A DNA stretch of 55,817 nucleotides from an uncultured Bacteroidales bacterium. Lineage in GTDB: Bacteria > Bacteroidota > Bacteroidia > Bacteroidales > UBA932. The notes beneath the pieces are model-generated. The model saw nothing but the letters and a program-made list of their open reading frames with translations, searched no databases and was not told the DNA's origin. Shown here one piece after another: positions 39,713 through 47,716 of this stretch. The first letter of the stretch is position 1. Each line of letters starts with the position of its first letter. Location: NCBI GenBank assembly GCA_900318015.1, contig ONJB01000016.1:1-55817 (forward strand), read 5' to 3'. The translations under genes were made by a program, and so were the position numbers.

Positions 39713-41068
39713 ATGAAACTACGTACGATTCTCTTCTCCCTGGCCGTCGCAGCTGTGACCGCGGCATGCGCGCCCAAGGCGACGCCCCTGAAGACCTGCA
39801 TCTTCCCGGGCGACTACCCCGATCCGACGATCCTGCGGGACGGAAACGATTTTTACATGACGCATTCGTCGTTCACCTATTTCCCCGCCCTGCTGGTCTG
39901 GCATTCTACGGACCTCGTCCACTGGGAGCCCGTCGCGCGGGCCGTGGAGGATGGAGACTATTCCATCTTCGCCCCGGACATCTGCAAGGTGAACGGGAAG
40001 TTCTACATCTACTATCCCACGAGCAAGGGCGAGAACTACGTCGTCACGGCAGACAGGCCCGAGGGCCCCTGGTCCGCGCCGGTGAAGCTGGACGTGGGCG
40101 GCATCGACCCGGGCCATGTCGTGGCAGAGGACGGCAACCGTTATCTGTACACGAACAATGGCTTTGTAACGCCCCTGACGGCCGACGGCCTGGCCGCGGC
40201 GGGACGCCCGAAGAAGGTCTATGACGGATGGCAATTCCCCGAGGAGTGGGAAACGGAAGGTTTCTGGCTAGAATCCCCCAAGCTTTTCAAGCGGGGAGAC
40301 TGGTACTATCTCGTGACCGCGGAAGGCGGCACTGCCGGCCCGCCCACGAGCCACATGGTCGTCGTCGCCCGCAGCAAGTCCGCCCTCGGCCCCTGGGAGA
40401 ACAGCCCCCACAACCCGCTGGTGCACACCTATACCGCCGATGAATTCTGGTGGTCCAAGGGCCACGGAACCCTCATCGACGATGCCGACGGCAACTGGTA
40501 CGTAGTCTATCATGCCTACCGCAACAACTACCACACGCTCGGCAGGAGCACCATCATCGAGAGCGTGGAATGGACGGCCGACGGCTGGCCCGTCCTCGTG
40601 GAAAAGGACGGCGCGAAATGGGAACAGAACGGCCTGCAGGGCGATTATTCCTATCTCCGCGACTACGACAATCCGCTCCTGTGGGCGAAGTGGCAGCCGG
40701 GTCTCGGAAACGGGACGCTGTGGCTGACGACCGCCATCGACGAGTCCTACGAGATCGAGGGCCGCTTCTCCGTTCCGAACGGCAGCAGCGCAGGCCTGAT
40801 GCTCTTCTACGGCGAAGACGCCTTCCTGGGCGGAGACGACTCTCCTGTCGACGAAAACATCACGGAACTTTCGATGCGAATCCGCAACGAGCGCAACAAG
40901 GCCACCTGGTGGGTCAAGTACGGGGACGGCGAATGGGAAACCGTCCAGGAGAACGTGGACGTCTCCGCCTGGCACCACAACACCTACGGCGGCTTCTTCG
41001 CCCTCCGTCCGGGTTACCTGCTCCGCGAAGACGCGAAACTGCTGGAATTTAGCTACAAGCCGTTATGA
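39713..41068 (+). CDS. GH43-family beta-xylosidase/alpha-L-arabinofuranosidase lipoprotein
   Basis: The 451-residue protein has a lipoprotein signal (AVAAVTAACAPK). The five-bladed propeller shows the canonical GH43 residues: base D37 (GDYPDPTIL), pKa-modulating D132 (GGIDPGHV) and acid E187 (GFWLESPKLF). WWSKGHGTLIDDADGNWYVVYHAY is a further hallmark, found in overlapping parts. The C-terminal about 170 residues are a beta-sandwich (GRFSVPNGSSAGLMLFYGE) of the type seen in xylosidase/arabinofuranosidase members. It probably releases xylose or arabinose from oligosaccharides in the periplasm. It has no promoter of its own that I can see, so it is likely co-transcribed with the LysR gene. It overlaps the next gene by 4 nt (ATGA). 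Confidence 0.93.
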   Translation: MKLRTILFSLAVAAVTAACAPKATPLKTCIFPGDYPDPTILRDGNDFYMTHSSFTYFPALLVWHSTDLVHWEPVARAVEDGDYSIFAPDICKVNGKFYIYYPTSKGENYVVTADRPEGPWSAPVKLDVGGIDPGHVVAEDGNRYLYTNNGFVTPLTADGLAAAGRPKKVYDGWQFPEEWETEGFWLESPKLFKRGDWYYLVTAEGGTAGPPTSHMVVVARSKSALGPWENSPHNPLVHTYTADEFWWSKGHGTLIDDADGNWYVVYHAYRNNYHTLGRSTIIESVEWTADGWPVLVEKDGAKWEQNGLQGDYSYLRDYDNPLLWAKWQPGLGNGTLWLTTAIDESYEIEGRFSVPNGSSAGLMLFYGEDAFLGGDDSPVDENITELSMRIRNERNKATWWVKYGDGEWETVQENVDVSAWHHNTYGGFFALRPGYLLREDAKLLEFSYKPL

Positions 41069-42867
41069 AAAGAGTCGTTTTCCTCCTCCTTCTGACCTTG
41101 GCGGCGTGCTCGCCCAAGGTCTCTTCGCCTGACGGACGCATTACGATAACCCCCGGAGAGGGATGCTGCCTCGTCCAATACGAAGGACAGAAGGTCCTGG
41201 AACTGCAGATTCCCGTGACGGCGGACGACCTGAAGCGGGCCTGGACCAAAAAAGTGCTGGTGAAGGACAGCTACCGGATGCTTTCCGGCAAGCGGAAGGA
41301 TTGCCGGTATGAGGCCTATGAATACAAGTTCGGGTCCCTTGAACTGCGGCTCCACAACGACGGCGTCGCTTTCCGTTACGTGGAACCGCTGGCGGGCGCT
41401 GAGCCGTCGGCCTATGTCATCCCGGAGGGGACGAAGCGCTGGATGCAGCAGTGGACGGACTCCTACGAAGGATTCTTCCCGCTGTCCACGACCGCGAAAG
41501 TCCGGCCCGTTCCGTCGTTCAGTCCCGTTTCGCGTTCGCCCGAAGGATTCAGCAACCACTGGGGCTATCCGCTGCTGGTGGAGCCCGTCGACGGAATCTT
41601 CACGCTGATCACCGAGGCCAATATGGAAAGGGGACAAAGCGCGTCCAGCCTGTACAACGACGGCGAAGTTTTCCGCGTGGTGCCGGACAAGACCAACGAA
41701 GGTCAGGTTCCCGACCACTCGCCCTGGCGCGTGGTCATCATCGGCACGCTGGCCGAAGTGGTGGAATCGACCCTGGTCACCGACCTCAGCGAATTCTGCA
41801 AACTGGACGACACCGACTGGATCCACCCGGGCGTGGTGTCGTGGGTCTACTGGGCCTACAACAACGGCTCCAACGACTACGACATCATCAAGCAGTATGT
41901 GGACCTGGCCGCGACGCTGAAGCTGCCGTATGTGCTGATCGATGCGGGCTGGGACGGGATGAAGGACGGGAAGACCGTCGAGGACGCCGTCGCCTACGCC
42001 CTGGAGCAGGGGGTCCGGCCGATGATCTGGTACAGCTCCTCGATCGGATGGACCAACGGCGCGCCGGGCCCGAAATTCCTCCTGAACCGGCCGGAGGACC
42101 GCGAGGCGCAGTTCGCCTGGTGCGAACGCATCGGCGTCGCGGGCGTGAAGGTCGATTTCTTCTCGGGCGACACGCAGGAGAATATCGACTATTGCATCGA
42201 CCTGATGGAGGATGCCGCGAAGCATCACCTGCTGATCAATTTCCACGGGGCCACCGTCCCCCGCGGCTGGTCGCGCACCTACCCCAACCTGATGTCCACG
42301 GAAGGCGTCTACGGGGCGGAGTGGTACAACAACGTGCCCACCTTCACCAAGCGCGCCGCCGGGCACAATGCCACGTTGCCTTTCACGCGTAATGTCATCG
42401 GCCCGATGGACTATACCCCCTGCGCCTTCAGCGACTCGCAACATCCGCACATCACGACGCACGCGCACGAACTCGCCCTGACCGCCCTCTTTGAGAGCGG
42501 GTTGCAGCACCTGGCGGACCGCCCGGAAAGCTTCCTCGCGCAGCCGCAGGAGGTGCAGGACTACCTTTCGCACCTTCCCGCCGCCTGGGACGAGACGCGC
42601 TACGTGAGCGGCTACCCGGGGGAGAGCGCGGTCCTTGCCCGCCGCTGCGGCGACACCTGGTACGTCGCAGGTATCAACGGTCTGGACGACCCGCAGACCC
42701 TGCAGGTCCCCCTACCTTTCTTGAGCGGCTCCTACACCGCCACGGCCTTCGCCGACAGCGGCCGTGCGGACGCCCCCTGGGACATCCGCACCCTCTCCTC
42801 GCTCCCCGATTCCGTCCCCTGCCAGCCCCGGGGCGGCTTCGTGTGGGTAATTACCCTGAATCAATAA
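41065..42867 (+). CDS. GH97-family glycosidase lipoprotein, retaining (galactosidase-like) type
   Basis: The 600-residue protein has a lipoprotein signal (LLLLTLAACSPK). It then has the GH97 N-terminal beta-sandwich (to about 245), the (beta/alpha)8 barrel (HPGVVSWVYWAYNN, LPYVLIDAGWDG, VRPMIWYSS, GVAGVKVDFFSGD, LMSTEGVYGAEW) and a C-terminal beta domain. The presence of an Asp (D364, GVKVDFF) at the position of the nucleophile of retaining GH97 alpha-galactosidases, rather than the inverting SusB-type arrangement, suggests the retaining subgroup. Substrate is probably an alpha-galactoside or alpha-L-arabinoside. It overlaps the upstream GH43 gene by 4 nt, so the two are translationally coupled. 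Confidence 0.92.
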   Translation: MKRVVFLLLLTLAACSPKVSSPDGRITITPGEGCCLVQYEGQKVLELQIPVTADDLKRAWTKKVLVKDSYRMLSGKRKDCRYEAYEYKFGSLELRLHNDGVAFRYVEPLAGAEPSAYVIPEGTKRWMQQWTDSYEGFFPLSTTAKVRPVPSFSPVSRSPEGFSNHWGYPLLVEPVDGIFTLITEANMERGQSASSLYNDGEVFRVVPDKTNEGQVPDHSPWRVVIIGTLAEVVESTLVTDLSEFCKLDDTDWIHPGVVSWVYWAYNNGSNDYDIIKQYVDLAATLKLPYVLIDAGWDGMKDGKTVEDAVAYALEQGVRPMIWYSSSIGWTNGAPGPKFLLNRPEDREAQFAWCERIGVAGVKVDFFSGDTQENIDYCIDLMEDAAKHHLLINFHGATVPRGWSRTYPNLMSTEGVYGAEWYNNVPTFTKRAAGHNATLPFTRNVIGPMDYTPCAFSDSQHPHITTHAHELALTALFESGLQHLADRPESFLAQPQEVQDYLSHLPAAWDETRYVSGYPGESAVLARRCGDTWYVAGINGLDDPQTLQVPLPFLSGSYTATAFADSGRADAPWDIRTLSSLPDSVPCQPRGGFVWVITLNQ

Positions 42868-42878
42868 CGGACTTTCAT

Positions 42879-44573
42879 ATGAAAAAGCACAGCATCTTCC
42901 TTTCCCTGGCCCTCGCCCTGGTGGCTTGCGGCCCCGCCAAGGATGTCGAAGTCGGCCCCTACACCGTCTCCGTCATCGGCAAGAACGTGTACCACATCCA
43001 GGATTACAACCACGAGAACCCGGCCGGCGAGGAATTCGACGCCGACGGGAAGCTTACCCATTTCAACAACTGCTCGGACATCTACCTGGTCGTGGGCGAG
43101 CAGGAAGCGCTCCTCATAGACCTCTCCAATCCCATCGACTGGGCCGACAACGCCGCGGAGTCGCTGCGGGCGCTGGTCGCCGAGCGCGTGGCGGGCAAGC
43201 CGCTCACGATCACGTTCACCCATAACCACGGCGACCACACGGGTATGCTGCCCGCTTTCCTGGAGGAGGACGTCCGTTTCGCGCTGCCGGAACGCGACTT
43301 CCGGCGCCTGGCGGAGCGGTTCCCGGCGGACAAGTATCGCTTCATCAACGAGGGCGAGATCTTCGACCTGGGCGGTTATCAGGTGGAGGCGATCGCCGTC
43401 CCCGGCCATACGGACGGATCGACGGTCTATCTCCTGAAGGGCCAGGACCAGCTCTTCACGGGCGATGCCATCGGCTCCGGCCACGGGGTCTGGATCTTCA
43501 ACGAGAACGGATTCAACCAGTATGTGTCCGCGGTGCCGCATCTGATTGCGGCGCTGGAGGAACGGGGCGTGAACCCGGACAAACTCCAGGTCTACGGCGG
43601 CCACTATTGGCAGAAAGACTGGCTCAAGCTCCCGAAAGGCCGCGAACTGGGCATGGATTACATTTGTGACATGAAAGCGGTCCTGGACGAGATCGAGGCC
43701 GGCACGGCCGCGACGGAGCCGTCGAACCTGGGCCGTCCGAACCTGGACACCTACTTCCGCCACGGCCTGGCCATCGTGACCTGGAACGCCAAGGAAGCGG
43801 AACAGCACTGCCAGCAATACCCGGAAACCTTCGTCTACCGCGATGCGGACATCGTTTTCCGCCAGATCGACGAACACACCTGGGAAGGCAACGGCCACCT
43901 CGTGTACAACGAGTCCGTCTATGTGGTCGAAGGAAACGACAAGGCCCTGGTGATCGACGCGGGCACGTCGATGCCGCACCTGGACAAGGCCGTCAAGACC
44001 CTGACCGACAAGCCCGTCATGCTGGCGGTCACGCACGGTCACGGCGACCATGTGGGCGGGGCGGTCTGCTTCCCGGAAGTCTGGATCCATCCGGCCGATA
44101 CGACCCTGATCAGCGGCGGCCGCCGCGCCTACCAGGGAACCATCCATTATCTCTCCGACGGCGAGGTCATCGACCTGGGCGGCCGCGAGATCGAGGTGCT
44201 CCACACCCCGGGCCATACCTCCGGCTCCGTCACCTTCTTCGACAAGGAGCATCACTACGGCTTCAGCGGCGATGCCTTCGGTTCCACGAACCTCCTGCTC
44301 TTCGCCGGCCCGTTCAGCACCCTGATCAATACCACTTCCCGCACGGCGGAATACATGCAGAAGAACGGCATCGAGAAGCTCTATCCCGGTCATTATCACG
44401 GAGATAATCCGGAAACGCTCCAGCGTGTGCTGGACGAGAAGAAGATGTCGGAGGAGGTCCTGAAAGGAAAGCGGAAGGGCACCAAGGACCCTTCCGCCAC
44501 CAACGGCCTCAACAGCTATCTCCTAGATTACGGCGTGTACATCCGCTATAACGACCCTGAAGCACTCAAATAA
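42879..44573 (+). CDS. Exported protein with two tandem metallo-beta-lactamase-fold domains
   Basis: The start at 42879 gives 564 aa with a lipoprotein signal (SLALALVACGPAK). The frame extends upstream to 42843, but that would lack a signal. Domain 1 (about 20-280) has THNHGDHTG (H115, H117, D119, H120), PGHTDGSTVYLL and FTGDAIGSG. Domain 2 (about 315-540) has THGHGDHVGG (H386, H388, D390, H391), TPGHTSGSVTFF and FSGDAFGS, and ends with YPGHYHGD. Both metal sites appear complete. Most such exported MBL proteins have one domain. The reaction is unknown; a lactonase, phosphodiesterase or other hydrolase is possible. It follows the GH97 gene by 11 nt. Confidence 0.88.
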   Translation: MKKHSIFLSLALALVACGPAKDVEVGPYTVSVIGKNVYHIQDYNHENPAGEEFDADGKLTHFNNCSDIYLVVGEQEALLIDLSNPIDWADNAAESLRALVAERVAGKPLTITFTHNHGDHTGMLPAFLEEDVRFALPERDFRRLAERFPADKYRFINEGEIFDLGGYQVEAIAVPGHTDGSTVYLLKGQDQLFTGDAIGSGHGVWIFNENGFNQYVSAVPHLIAALEERGVNPDKLQVYGGHYWQKDWLKLPKGRELGMDYICDMKAVLDEIEAGTAATEPSNLGRPNLDTYFRHGLAIVTWNAKEAEQHCQQYPETFVYRDADIVFRQIDEHTWEGNGHLVYNESVYVVEGNDKALVIDAGTSMPHLDKAVKTLTDKPVMLAVTHGHGDHVGGAVCFPEVWIHPADTTLISGGRRAYQGTIHYLSDGEVIDLGGREIEVLHTPGHTSGSVTFFDKEHHYGFSGDAFGSTNLLLFAGPFSTLINTTSRTAEYMQKNGIEKLYPGHYHGDNPETLQRVLDEKKMSEEVLKGKRKGTKDPSATNGLNSYLLDYGVYIRYNDPEALK

Positions 44574-44578
44574 CAGCC

Positions 44579-45382
44579 ATGGTCCCTACTGGAAATCTCA
44601 TCGTGATGGTCGTGAATGCCCTCCTGGGCATCGCCATTCCCGTGTTCCTTTGTTGGTGGGCGGTGAAGAAGCACCAAGCCAAGCTGTCCACGATCCTCAT
44701 CGGCGCCGCCACCTTCATCGTCTTCGCGCTGGTGCTGGAATCGATCGTTCACCAGGTGGTGCTCAAGGGTCCAGGCGGAGCGGTCATCCAGGGAAAAACC
44801 CTGTACTACGCCCTCTACGGCGGCCTGATGGCCGGCCTCTTCGAGGAGACAGGACGGTTCCTGGCGATGAAGTTCCTCCTCAAGAAGGAGCCCACGGAGA
44901 CCAAGCCGGGCGTTTCCTACGGTCTCGGCCACGGCGGCGTGGAAATGATCCTGATCTTCGGCTTTTCGATGATCTCCACCCTCACGATGGCCCTGATGGT
45001 CAATCTCGGGCAGACGGACACCCTGCTCTCCTCGGCACCCGCCGAGGCGAAGGACCAGCTGACGGCGACCTTCGAGCAGCTCCAGACCACCGGCGCAGGC
45101 ACCTACCTCCTCGGCCTCTGGGAGCGGTTCTCCGCGATTACCCTGCACATGGGCCTGTCCATCCTCGTCTGGGCGGCCGTCCGGAAGGGCGGGAAGTGGC
45201 TCTGGCTCTTCCCCGCCGCCATCTTGCTGCACGCCCTGGTGGACGGCCTGGCCGTCATCCTGTCCAAGTCCGCCGGGATGGTCACCGTGGAACTGATCAT
45301 CATGGCCCTGGCCATCGCCGTCGCCGCCCTCGCCTGGCTCGTCGCCCGAAGGGCGTTCCCGAAAGAACAAGTGCTTGTATAG
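44579..45382 (+). CDS. YhfC-family multi-pass membrane protein (putative intramembrane protease)
   Basis: The 267-residue protein has about seven hydrophobic helices and the motifs of the YhfC/CPBP-like glutamic intramembrane protease group: GGLMAGLFEETGRFLAMKFL (paired Glu and a following Arg), YGLGHGGVEMILIFGF (His and Glu) and LHALVDGLAV (His, Asp). These residues form the presumed active site in relatives. The substrate is unknown. It starts 5 nt after the double-MBL gene and is the last gene of the run beginning at 38771. Its TAG stop lies within the left arm of a terminator hairpin. Confidence 0.8.
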   Translation: MVPTGNLIVMVVNALLGIAIPVFLCWWAVKKHQAKLSTILIGAATFIVFALVLESIVHQVVLKGPGGAVIQGKTLYYALYGGLMAGLFEETGRFLAMKFLLKKEPTETKPGVSYGLGHGGVEMILIFGFSMISTLTMALMVNLGQTDTLLSSAPAEAKDQLTATFEQLQTTGAGTYLLGLWERFSAITLHMGLSILVWAAVRKGGKWLWLFPAAILLHALVDGLAVILSKSAGMVTVELIIMALAIAVAALAWLVARRAFPKEQVLV

Positions 45383-45412
45383 GTCCACTTCTGGACCCAT
45401 ACAAGCATTTTT
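45372..45412 (+). terminator. Terminator hairpin of the LysR-GH43-GH97-MBL-YhfC run
   Basis: TGCTTGTAT-A-GGTCCA at 45372-45387 pairs with TGGACC-C-ATACAAGCA at 45392-45407 across a CTTC loop, followed by TTTTT. The stop codon at 45380-45382 lies within the stem. Confidence 0.8.
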
Positions 45413-45422
45413 GCCCGTTTTT

Positions 45423-45457
45423 GCTCGTACAGGTCCAATCCGTGGACCTGTACGAGC
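45423..45457. terminator. Second hairpin, perfect 15-bp inverted repeat
   Basis: GCTCGTACAGGTCCA at 45423-45437 pairs with TGGACCTGTACGAGC at 45443-45457 (5-nt loop). T-rich sequence follows on the plus strand. It lies 8 nt beyond the stop of the leftward metY-like gene, so it may also stop transcription from that side. Its apical GGTCCA/TGGACC is shared with the hairpin at 45372. Confidence 0.7.
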
Positions 45458-45465
45458 AGTTGTTT

Positions 45466-46667
45466 TTACGAAATCTGGTCGAACGCCTGCGACAGGTCGG
45501 CTATGAGGTCGTCCACATGCTCCGTGCCGATGGACAGGCGGATCGTGCTCTGGTAGATGCCCTGGTCCGTGAGCTCGGCTTCCGTGAGTTGGGAATGTGT
45601 CGTGGTCGCGGGGTGGATGACGAGGGATTTCACATCGGCCACATTGGCGAGGAGGGAGAAGATTTCCAGCGAGTCGATGAACTTGAAGGCCTCTTCCCGG
45701 CCGCCCTTGATCTCGAAGGTGAAGATGGAGCCGCCGCCGTTCGGGAAGTATTTCTGGTACGTCGCGTGGTCGGGATGGTCCGGAAGGGACGGGTGATTGA
45801 CCTTGGCGACCTGCGGGTGCTTGGACAGGAAGTCCACGATTTTCAGCGCGTTGGCCACGTGCCGCTCGACGCGCAGGGAGAGCGTTTCCAGGCCCTGCAG
45901 GAAGATGAAGCAGCTCACCGGGGAGAGCGTGGCGCCGGTGTCCCGGAGCACTGCGGGAACTTGCCGGATGCCTTCCAGTCGAACTTGCCGGAATCCACGA
46001 TGACGCCGCCGATGGTGGTGCCGTGACCGCCGATGAACTTGGTCGCGGAATGGACCACGATGTCCGCGCCCAGCTCGATGGGCCGGAGCAGGAACGGGGT
46101 CGCGAAGGTGTTGTCCACCACGAGCGGAATCTGATGCCGATGGGCGATGGCCGCCACCTTCTCGATGTCGATGACGTTGCCGTTCGGGTTGCCGAAGGTC
46201 TCGATGAACAGGAGCTTCGTCTCCGGGCGGATGGCCTTCTCGAAGTTATTCAGGTCAGCAGGGTCCACGAAGGTGGTCGAAATGCCGTAGGGGACGAGCG
46301 TGTGCTGCAGGAGGTCGTAGGTGCCGCCGTAGATGGTCTTGGCCGCCACGACGTGGTCGCCGGCGCGGGTGATGTTGAGGATCGCGTAGGTGATGGCGGC
46401 GGCGCCGGAGGCCACGGCCAGGGCGCCCACGCCGCCTTCCAGCGCGGCGATGCGCTGCTCCAGGATGTCCTGGGTGGTGTTCGTCAGGCGGCTGTAGATG
46501 TTGCCGGGATCCGCCAGGCCGAACCGCGCGGCGGCGTGCGCGCTGTTATGGAAGACATAGGAGGAAGTCTGATAAATCGGAACCGCGCGGGCGTCGGAGG
46601 CGGGATCGGCGTGCTCCTGACCCACGTGGAGCTGAAGGGTTTCGAAGTGGAGTTTCTGCGTAGCCAT
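45466..46667 (-). pseudogene. O-acetylhomoserine sulfhydrylase-like PLP enzyme with an internal deletion
   Basis: The start at 46667 opens a typical Cys/Met-metabolism PLP enzyme ([22 protein letters not shown] split over the start, [42 protein letters not shown], and [15 protein letters not shown] with the PLP lysine). At GKFPQ (about 45951) the frame breaks and ends at 45915. The second frame (from 45951 to 45466) resumes at [10 protein letters not shown] and runs to the normal C-terminus (FLQGLETLSLRVERH, VNHPSLPDHP, RLSIGTEHVDDLIADL). In intact homologues roughly 30-35 residues, around the PSYHG segment, lie between these points. About 100 nt are therefore missing, with a frame change. 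The product would make homocysteine or cysteine from O-acetylhomoserine and sulfide. As read here it is not functional. Confidence 0.87.
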
Positions 46668-46720
46668 AATGATGATTCTTTTATTTGTTTTCGTTTTCTA
46701 TCCGTGTTTTTTTCTGCTTG

Positions 46721-46752
46721 CAAAGTTATGGCGGCGGGTGTTTTCAAACAAG
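46721..46752 (-). promoter_or_regulatory. Promoter of the metY-like gene
   Basis: On the minus strand: CTTG at 46752-46749, exactly 20 nt, then TAACTTTG at 46728-46721. The start is at 46667. It adjoins the divergent lrp promoter. Confidence 0.6.
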
Positions 46753-46755
46753 AAA

Positions 46756-46787
46756 CTTGGAAAAATAGGTGTTTTCCGCTAAATTTG
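46756..46787 (+). promoter_or_regulatory. Promoter of the Lrp-family gene
   Basis: CTTG at 46756-46759, exactly 20 nt, then TAAATTTG at 46780-46787. The ATG is at 46853. Only 3 nt separate this -33 box from that of the metY-like gene. Confidence 0.6.
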
Positions 46788-46852
46788 CCATCGGCAGCAG
46801 GGGAATAGTTCACATGGACTGTGAATATGGCCCCCAGACAGAAGAATCCACT

Positions 46853-47317
46853 ATGGCCGAAACCATCGACAAGACTGACATTCAGATCCTTCGCGTCCTC
46901 CAGGAGAACGCCCGCATCACCGTCAAGGACCTCGCCCTCAAGGTCCACCTCTCCCCGACCCCCGTCTTCGAACGCCTCCACCGGCTGGAAAACGAAGGCT
47001 ACATCCGCAAGTACACGGCCGTCCTGGACGCCGCCAAGCTGGGGCGCGGCTTCCTCGTCTTCTGCAGCGTGCGCCTCCGCCGCATGGGCAAGGACATCGC
47101 CAACGACTTCGTGAACCGGGTCAAGGACATCCCCGAAGTGGCCGAATGCTACAACATCTCCGGCGACTTCGACTACCTCCTGAAGATCTACGCCCCCGAC
47201 ATGCAGTACTACAACAACTTCCTCATCAACACCCTCGGCACCATCGACAGCCTCGGCTCCGTCCAGAGCTCCTTCGTGATGAGCGAAATCAAGAACAGCT
47301 GCGGCCTGCCGCTGTAG
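46853..47317 (+). CDS. Lrp/AsnC-family transcriptional regulator
   Basis: Of several in-frame starts, the ATG at 46853 (154 aa) matches the usual Lrp N-terminus. The HTH is IDKTDIQILRVLQENARIT...LSPTPVFERLHRLENEGYI. The RAM/ACT-like ligand domain follows (about 65-150): FLVFCSVRLRRMGKDIANDF, VAECYNISGDFDYLLKIYA, SFVMSEIKNS. Such proteins bind amino acids, form octamers and regulate amino-acid metabolism. It is divergent from the sulfhydrylase (metY-like) gene and the promoters nearly touch, so it probably regulates that gene in response to methionine, cysteine or another amino acid. Confidence 0.95.
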   Translation: MAETIDKTDIQILRVLQENARITVKDLALKVHLSPTPVFERLHRLENEGYIRKYTAVLDAAKLGRGFLVFCSVRLRRMGKDIANDFVNRVKDIPEVAECYNISGDFDYLLKIYAPDMQYYNNFLINTLGTIDSLGSVQSSFVMSEIKNSCGLPL

Positions 47318-47368
47318 ACGCGGAAATGGCACGAAAAATGCGTATCTTGCAACGGAAACCTTAACGTT

Positions 47369-47707
47369 ATGGCTATGCGCGAATTCCTTTATGATACCAA
47401 GCCCCTCCCCGAGGAGCCTGACGATCTCGTGGTCATCAATCCCACCCGGGTCAATGAACCGGACGGCGCCATCCTGGTGTATCGCAAGGAGGGCGTCCTG
47501 CTGTTCGACGGCAAGCAGATCCCCATCGACAAGATTGTCGAGGGGTATGTTTCCAACAGCAATAACAACCCTTATCTGCCGGTCGCGTACCACATCCTGC
47601 TGGCGATGGACGACAAGAACATCGTCCATATCCCCGTGGGGCAGGACTTCGAATGGGCCCAGGAGGCCCTGAAGCAACTGCAGGCTGCGATTGCGCCCCA
47701 GGAATAG
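47369..47707 (+). CDS. Small conserved-looking cytoplasmic protein of unknown function
   Basis: The 112-residue protein has no signal or membrane segment. It has an acidic N-terminus (PLPEEPDDLVVINP) and a beta-strand pattern (GAILVYRKEGVLLFDGKQIPIDKIVEGY, in overlapping parts), then a likely helix at the end (FEWAQEALKQLQAAI). The alternation of strands and a final amphipathic helix suggests a compact PH-like or similar small domain, but I do not recognise the family. A TATCTTGC -7-like box lies at 47343-47350, 18 nt upstream. The codon use matches neighbours, and it converges with the DUF389 gene 9 nt downstream. Confidence 0.7.
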   Translation: MAMREFLYDTKPLPEEPDDLVVINPTRVNEPDGAILVYRKEGVLLFDGKQIPIDKIVEGYVSNSNNNPYLPVAYHILLAMDDKNIVHIPVGQDFEWAQEALKQLQAAIAPQE

Positions 47708-47716
47708 CCGGGCGGC

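Noticed and set aside
41065-42867. SusB-type inverting alpha-glucosidase call for the GH97 gene
   Set aside because: The barrel carries an Asp in GVKVDFF at the retaining nucleophile position, and there is no starch-type PUL around it.
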